Origin: a bacterium
GTDB lineage: Bacteria > SZUA-79 > Acidulodesulfobacterales > Acidulodesulfobacteraceae
Direction: 5' to 3'
Assembly (NCBI GenBank): GCA_021806125.1
Contig: JAJZYC010000046.1
Span: forward strand, 1 to 9,635
DNA: 9,635 nt
Made by a program: the position numbers and the translations under genes. Shown here piece after piece: positions 5,900 through 9,635 of this stretch. The notes under the pieces were generated by a model. That model saw only the letters and a program-made list of their open reading frames with translations. It had not been told where the DNA came from and made no database searches. Positions within the stretch are counted from its first letter, which is position 1; each line of letters starts with the position of its first letter.

Positions 5900-7429
5900 A
5901 TGAATTTAGGTGTCATAGATATAGTAAATCTATTTATAAACAGGCTTGCGCTAGGTTTTATGGCGATTGCCTTTATATCCCAGTATATAGGGATATTCAA
6001 AAAAGAAGACAGATATTTCAGGCTTGCAAAGCCTCTTATTATGTGCGCTTTAGTAATAGGCGCTATACAAACGATAGTGTATTTTTATTTCTTAAGCCTG
6101 CTTAAAAACGGAATCCCTAATTTCTGGATTCTTATGAATAAACTGCAACCAGGCGTTATCGGTTATTCAATGGAATTTCTGTTAGCGTTTCTGGTTCTCG
6201 GCTCAATATACTATGCCGGATTTGACAGGAAAGGGGCAGGGAGACACCAGGGATGGAATGTTTTTATCGGCATAATTGCTTTTCTAGCCGGCTTTACTTC
6301 CGATATTTTTTATACTATTTCGGAAAGTTATACTATAGGTCCGTCCCCGGATACGGCTATAAGAACACCGATGGTTTTGCTGTTGATAATCGAAAAAAAT
6401 ATTGAGATTTTTGCTTTGGCGGGCGCTTTGCTTGCTATATGGGCAGGAATCAGGTATATACTTGCTTCTAAACAAGCAGATAAAGAGTTTTACGACTGGC
6501 TCGGTTCGTTTGCAAGCATTATAACCGTTATGTTTTTGGTAATGTATCCCATAATTTATTTCGGCTGGTTTAAACACTTCAGGGCTACCGCAAGTTCAGG
6601 ATTTAACAGGATTATGCTCGGGAAATATCAGTGGATTATGTATGTATTTTTGGGGACTACCGGCGCGGCTTTAATACTCGAATTTATATATATGCTGTGG
6701 AAGCTGATAAACGGAAGGGATAAAACCAGACCCACGGTTTCCGTCGGCCTTATAATATTCTTTATAATAGTCGGCCTTGTTTCTTTAGTTTTCGGAATGC
6801 TTCCTCCCACTATGGGTATCCTGGGAAATATGCAGCCGGTTAAGTATTTATCTCTGGCGGGGCTTTTTATAACCGGTTTTTTAGTCCTCGGTTATTATCT
6901 TAAAGACCTTACTCCTAATTTCAAATTCGGAAATATTTCGAAATTCCCGCAAATATTTTTAATATTGAGCGGACTTTGCGTTGCCGTTAACGTGCCTGTT
7001 ATGGGCTATATGAAAATTGCGGCAAGGGGAACTAATAGAATCATATATCAGACTATGAATCTAAACGGAACTAATTATGTTCCGCCGGTAGTTTATCCCT
7101 GGCCCGTAAAAAAAGGTTTCAGCCTGTTAAACGACAAGTGCGTTATCTGCCATACGTTAAACAGGGTAGAAAGGTATAACGGAAAGTCTTACGGAGATTG
7201 GAAAAACGTTGTCATTCACGTCATGAAAGACGTTAACGGCTGTCCGGTAACGAATGCGGAAGGAAAGCAGATAGTGCATTATCTTAATTCCTTAAACATC
7301 ATAGCCTATAATCAGCACCTTGCAAAGGAACATAAGAAATGGACGCCGCCCGCTTCTTTGCCGTGGGGAACTGCTGCTTCGGCTTCAAAAAAAGCTGAAC
7401 CTTCAAGCAAAAAAACTGCCAAAAAATAA
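5900..7429 (+). CDS. Polytopic membrane protein with C-terminal monohaem cytochrome c domain (bd-subunit-I-like scaffold, inferred)
   Basis: It probably serves as the cytochrome c subunit of the bc complex encoded by the two genes before it. About ten helices are visible (about 8-31, 43-66, 84-106, 119-141, 158-188, 200-223, 244-270, 279-303, 314-333, 349-371). Positive charges (FKKEDRYFR, DRKGAGRH, NGRDKTR) mark the cytoplasmic loops, so both termini should be periplasmic. The C-terminal domain has CVICH at 414-418 for covalent haem, and a W434...M442...NG pattern in which Met442 is the likely sixth ligand. A Lys/Ala/Ser-rich tail follows. The membrane part resembles cytochrome bd subunit I by eye: IDIVNLFINRL near the start, GFDRKGAGRHQGW at 107-119. 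The positions of CydA His19, Glu99 and His186 appear replaced, so it should not bind the bd haems. A good AGAGGAG site (5885-5891) sets the start. Haem c is firm; the bd relationship is tentative. Confidence 0.8.
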   Translation: MNLGVIDIVNLFINRLALGFMAIAFISQYIGIFKKEDRYFRLAKPLIMCALVIGAIQTIVYFYFLSLLKNGIPNFWILMNKLQPGVIGYSMEFLLAFLVLGSIYYAGFDRKGAGRHQGWNVFIGIIAFLAGFTSDIFYTISESYTIGPSPDTAIRTPMVLLLIIEKNIEIFALAGALLAIWAGIRYILASKQADKEFYDWLGSFASIITVMFLVMYPIIYFGWFKHFRATASSGFNRIMLGKYQWIMYVFLGTTGAALILEFIYMLWKLINGRDKTRPTVSVGLIIFFIIVGLVSLVFGMLPPTMGILGNMQPVKYLSLAGLFITGFLVLGYYLKDLTPNFKFGNISKFPQIFLILSGLCVAVNVPVMGYMKIAARGTNRIIYQTMNLNGTNYVPPVVYPWPVKKGFSLLNDKCVICHTLNRVERYNGKSYGDWKNVVIHVMKDVNGCPVTNAEGKQIVHYLNSLNIIAYNQHLAKEHKKWTPPASLPWGTAASASKKAEPSSKKTAKK

Positions 7430-7466
7430 TTATAGGCGTTATAAATAAAGATAAGCAGTTTATTTT

Positions 7467-7535
7467 AAAGGCATTTGCCGCTCATTATATTTTATTACAT
7501 AAAATAAGATATAATTATAGAGGGCAAATGCCTTT
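7467..7535. repeat. Perfect 13-bp inverted repeat around the F0 operon promoter
   Basis: AAAGGCATTTGCC (7467-7479) and its exact complement GGCAAATGCCTTT (7523-7535) flank 43 bp. Each arm contains GGCA-two bases-TGCC, itself a near-palindrome, and the arm centres are 53 bp apart, close to five helical turns. This would suit a dimeric regulator bound at two sites around the TATAAT box. Alternatively the RNA could fold into a long-loop hairpin ending the previous operon; the right arm is followed by TTTGTTTATTT. Confidence 0.65.
7510..7515 (+). promoter_or_regulatory. Perfect -10 box before the F0 operon
   Basis: TATAAT lies at 7510-7515 with only a weak -35 (TTATAT at 7485-7490, 19-bp spacer). 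Initiation near 7522 would give a leader of about 22 nt without a Shine-Dalgarno sequence. A weak -35 between two repeats fits an activated or looped promoter. Confidence 0.45.
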
Positions 7536-7543
7536 GTTTATTT

Positions 7544-7759
7544 ATGGATAAAGAATTTATCAAGCAGATTGCAAGAATGAGTTCATTGGGATTAAATTTA
7601 ATAATATCAGTCCTAATCGGAATTTTTATCGGAATAGAAATCGATAAATATTTCGGGTTTAATTATCTTTTTCTAATAATTTTTTTAATTTTAGGTTTTA
7701 CGGCCGGAATTTATGAAATATATAAAGCGGTTAAAAGAGAGCTTAATACAAAATTATAA
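7544..7759 (+). CDS. atpZ: AtpZ/AtpI-family small membrane protein of the ATP synthase operon
   Basis: This 71-residue protein has two helices (about 15-33 and 40-58). Its sequence GIEIDKYFGFN at 30-40 fits the G-xxx-D-xx-FG pattern of the AtpZ family (ATPase_gene1). Such proteins are encoded at the head of F-type ATPase operons and are proposed to help Mg2+/Ca2+ supply or c-ring assembly; the exact role is unsettled. It ends in a basic helix (KAVKRELNTK). No Shine-Dalgarno sequence precedes ATG 7544, and the next ATG, at residue 12, is no better. The 3' end overlaps the next gene by 47 nt. It is the first gene of the atpZ-I-B-E run. Confidence 0.8.
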   Translation: MDKEFIKQIARMSSLGLNLIISVLIGIFIGIEIDKYFGFNYLFLIIFLILGFTAGIYEIYKAVKRELNTKL

Positions 7760-8141
7760 TAAGCCGTTAAAATTTAATATAATTTTGCGCGTATTTATCA
7801 TCGGCTTAATTTTAGTATTTGTTTCAGGCGGCGCGGTAAATCTGTTTTATGCCGGGGCAGATAGCTTAAATATTATATTTAGTATGTCTATAGGTTTTGC
7901 GGCTTCTTATTTTCTATTTGCCGATACCGCATTGTATTTATTTAGAAACATTAAAAATATAAATCTCGTAAAATTCAATTTTACGGCAATAAAGGACTTG
8001 CTCATCATCCTGTTTTTTTTTATAATATCCTATAAATTTATTAAGCTTAATTTTATTTCGGCGGCGGCCGGAATTACGATAACTCCGGTTTCCATTGCGG
8101 TATTGCAGATATTCTTCCCGCTTAATAACATTAACGTGTAA
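7713..8141 (+). CDS. atpI: ATP synthase subunit I-like membrane protein
   Basis: The protein has 142 residues with four predicted helices (about 23-46, 52-77, 91-112, 114-135). It has a basic N-terminus (MKYIKRLKES) and a short basic/polar loop after helix 2. Size, topology and place between atpZ and the a subunit gene match the AtpI family, which assists c-ring assembly in other bacteria. Sequence conservation in this family is low, so the call leans on context. The ATG at 7713 gives a 47-nt overlap with atpZ in another frame. GGA lies seven bases upstream, and the only later alternative near the N-terminus is a TTG at 7785 that would cut into helix 1. Confidence 0.7.
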   Translation: MKYIKRLKESLIQNYNKPLKFNIILRVFIIGLILVFVSGGAVNLFYAGADSLNIIFSMSIGFAASYFLFADTALYLFRNIKNINLVKFNFTAIKDLLIILFFFIISYKFIKLNFISAAAGITITPVSIAVLQIFFPLNNINV

Positions 8142-8154
8142 ATAAAATTATGTT

Positions 8155-8811
8155 ATGTTAAAAGCTCCTATTATAATTAGCATTCCAGGAATACCTGTTT
8201 ACTGGACGATGACGATTATCGTGATGGGTTTGATATTATCCGCCGCTTTCATCGTCGGCAGAAATTTAAGGGTGGTTCCGACAGGCATACAGAGTTTTTT
8301 CGAACTTATATTTATAATGACCGAATATTTTCTGAAAGAAATTATAGGAGAAGAAGGCGGCATATATTTGCCGCTTATCGCGTCATTTGCGGTTTTTGTT
8401 CTTTTTTCGAATTTGCTCGGCAGTATTCCAGGTTTTACTTCGCCTACAGCTACGATAGACACGACGGCTGTTTTAGCCCTTATAGTATTTTTTCTTTCCC
8501 ATATTGTAGGAATTAAGAAACATAAAGCAAAATATATAAAAAAATTTCTCGGCCCGCTTATAATAATCGCGCCGATAATGATAATAATAGAGATAATGTC
8601 GGCATTATCCCGTCCTTTTTCCCATGCCTTGAGGTTATTTGCAAATATATTTGCCGAAGAGTTTATGGTTACCGTTCTTTTATTTTTACTGCCGTGGGGG
8701 ATTCCGGCAATTATGATGTATATGCAGGTTTTTACCGATTTGATGCAGGCGTTTGTTTTTTATCTGCTTGCGATTATTTACATCGCTCTATCTATAGAAG
8801 AAGAACATTAA
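8155..8811 (+). CDS. atpB: F0F1 ATP synthase subunit a
   Basis: Subunit a forms the two half-channels that carry ions to the rotating c ring. The conserved core SRPFSHALRLFANIFAEE is at 152-169. Arg160 is the essential arginine (Arg210 in E. coli) and Glu169 aligns with E. coli Glu219. The last helix carries DLMQAFVFYLLAIIYIALSIEEEH, which matches the usual QAFIF...Y...EEH ending. At 218 residues it is on the short side, with a brief N-terminal segment before the first helix. In the commonly conserved LFGNMLAG stretch, Gly is replaced by Ala163 and Glu168. No Shine-Dalgarno sequence is visible, but a stop at 8143-8145 rules out an earlier in-frame start. It lies 13 bp after atpI. Confidence 0.95.
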   Translation: MLKAPIIISIPGIPVYWTMTIIVMGLILSAAFIVGRNLRVVPTGIQSFFELIFIMTEYFLKEIIGEEGGIYLPLIASFAVFVLFSNLLGSIPGFTSPTATIDTTAVLALIVFFLSHIVGIKKHKAKYIKKFLGPLIIIAPIMIIIEIMSALSRPFSHALRLFANIFAEEFMVTVLLFLLPWGIPAIMMYMQVFTDLMQAFVFYLLAIIYIALSIEEEH

Positions 8812-8858
8812 GATTAATCATAAATAATATTAACAATTAATAAAAATAAAATTATACC

Positions 8859-8864
8859 GGGGGT
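8859..8864 (+). promoter_or_regulatory. G-run ribosome binding site of atpE
   Basis: GGGGGT lies five bases before ATG 8870. It is the fourth use of this form in the window, whereas the other F0 genes lack a clear site. A strong site here fits the need for many c subunits per complex. Confidence 0.65.
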
Positions 8865-8869
8865 ATTCA

Positions 8870-9262
8870 ATGGTTAAGTATTTAATCTCGATTTTTACGT
8901 TTTTATCGGTATCTGTTTTTGGAATTAAAGTTTTTGCGGCGAAAGCGGCAAGCAGTGCTATTCCTGTTCATCATCACATAGTAAATAATTCGGCGCTGTT
9001 ATCTAAAAGTCTGTTTTTCGGGTTATCGGCTCTGGGCGGCGGACTTGCCATCGGCTTAGGAGTTATAGGCGCGGGGATCGGTATGGGTAATGCCGTCAGG
9101 GGCGCGTTAGAATCTATGGGAAGGAACCCCGGCATGGAAAAAAAATTAATAGTTTGGATGATAACCGGTATGGCTATTATGGAGTCCTTAGCCCTTTACG
9201 CTTTGCTTATAACTTTTATTTTGTTTTACGCAAATCCATTTAAGGCGATATTTTTAAAATGA
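8870..9262 (+). CDS. atpE: F0F1 ATP synthase subunit c with N-terminal signal-peptide-like extension
   Basis: This is the proteolipid of the rotor ring. The hairpin is clear: a glycine-rich first helix (GLAIGLGVIGAGIGMG, 58-73), the polar RNP loop (85-87), and a second helix with the ion-binding Glu105 in MESLALY, ending FYANPF. Of the sodium-site residues known in Ilyobacter, Ser106 and Tyr110 have counterparts, but the position of Gln32 is Met72. Proton coupling is therefore more likely. At 130 residues it is about 45 longer than usual. The extra N-terminal part has a hydrophobic stretch (about 4-23) ending VFAAKA, a plausible signal peptidase site after residue 26, then a linker with HHH (34-36). 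Known c subunits of some bacteria carry such leaders. It follows atpB by 58 bp. No further F-ATPase gene follows. Confidence 0.93.
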   Translation: MVKYLISIFTFLSVSVFGIKVFAAKAASSAIPVHHHIVNNSALLSKSLFFGLSALGGGLAIGLGVIGAGIGMGNAVRGALESMGRNPGMEKKLIVWMITGMAIMESLALYALLITFILFYANPFKAIFLK

Positions 9263-9302
9263 GCAAAAAAGTTTAAAAAAAATTATTAAAAAACTATTTG
9301 TA

Positions 9303-9329
9303 TTGCAGGGATTTTTATGGTAATATAAA
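9303..9329 (+). promoter_or_regulatory. Weak candidate promoter for tRNA-Phe
   Basis: TTGCAG (9303-9308) and TATAAA (9324-9329) are separated by 15 bp, shorter than ideal. The pair lies 48 bp before the tRNA. The rest of 9263-9376 is AT-rich and holds no gene. Confidence 0.25.
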
Positions 9330-9376
9330 TATTCTTAATTATTCAACTTATTAAATTATTTTTGCGTTCATTTTAT

Positions 9377-9452
<76 letters not shown>

Positions 9453-9635
9453 TTCTTTTATAGCTGATTATATTTTTTTAAATCGTGTCCATATTATTAC
9501 TTCTTTCACTCCTGTCTGTGTTTCCAGACTTAATTAAAACGTTTACTAAAAATAACGATGTTATATTTTTATTCACTGAATAAAAAAGTTCTTGATTTAA
9601 TCCCCATATTTATATTAAAATAAAAAAATATCGTA
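9453..9635. other. AT-rich non-coding end of window
   Basis: No ORF or RNA gene is recognisable here. A T7 run at 9473-9479 could end the tRNA transcript without a good stem. TTGATT (9592-9597) and TAAAAT (9616-9621) with an 18-bp spacer form a possible promoter for a gene beyond the window. Confidence 0.4.

Noticed and set aside
6284..6577. 97-residue minus-strand reading frame within the haem c protein gene
   Set aside because: It is antisense to a well-supported membrane protein and shows no motif.
9514..9529. GTCTG/CAGAC hairpin
   Set aside because: Five-base-pair stem with a six-base loop and no following T run; likely chance.

Overview
This is an AT-rich bacterial window (37-40% GC by eye) dominated by membrane bioenergetics. 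It reads as part of the chromosome of an anaerobic or microaerophilic Gram-negative bacterium. A b6-type cytochrome b with a Rieske protein, and an F0 operon (atpZ-atpI-atpB-atpE) without the F1 genes, recall Desulfobacterota (former Deltaproteobacteria), Nitrospirota and related groups. The plasma-membrane-type H+-ATPase would suit an acid-exposed lineage such as the acid-mine Acidulodesulfobacterales. That placement is inference; no rRNA or taxonomic marker is present.

Layout. (1) 2-178: the C-terminal end of UvrA. (2) 179-500: non-coding, with a 20-bp-period direct repeat and a GTCATTGCGAG-type inverted repeat. (3) 501-2933: an 810-residue P3A-type proton-exporting ATPase. (4) A hairpin terminator at 2959-3000 sits between this gene and a convergent gene. 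(5) 2999-4000, minus strand: a compact PspF-like sigma-54 activator. (6) 4001-4249: an AT-rich divergent intergenic region with a sigma-70-like promoter and repeats. (7) 4250-7429: a three-gene operon of Rieske protein, 7-TM cytochrome b and a 509-residue polytopic protein ending in a CXXCH haem c domain. (8) 7430-7543: a perfect 13-bp inverted repeat flanking a TATAAT box. (9) 7544-9262: atpZ, atpI, atpB, atpE. (10) 9377-9452: tRNA-Phe(GAA). (11) 9453-9635: no gene seen.

How they work together. The Rieske/cytochrome b genes should encode a quinol-oxidising, proton-translocating bc-type complex. No cytochrome c1 or f gene is present. The third gene appears to fill that place, with a membrane part resembling a CydA (cytochrome bd subunit I) scaffold that has lost its haem ligands, plus a predicted periplasmic monohaem domain. 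The F0 genes make the membrane ion channel of ATP synthase; F1 and subunit b must be encoded elsewhere. The P-type ATPase exports protons at the expense of ATP. The three systems all act on the proton gradient, but they are separate transcription units.

The most interesting items are the bd-like/haem c fusion as a possible complex III partner, the paired operator-like repeats before the F0 operon, the two CxxxC motifs in the P-type ATPase N-terminus, and the c subunit with an apparent signal peptide.
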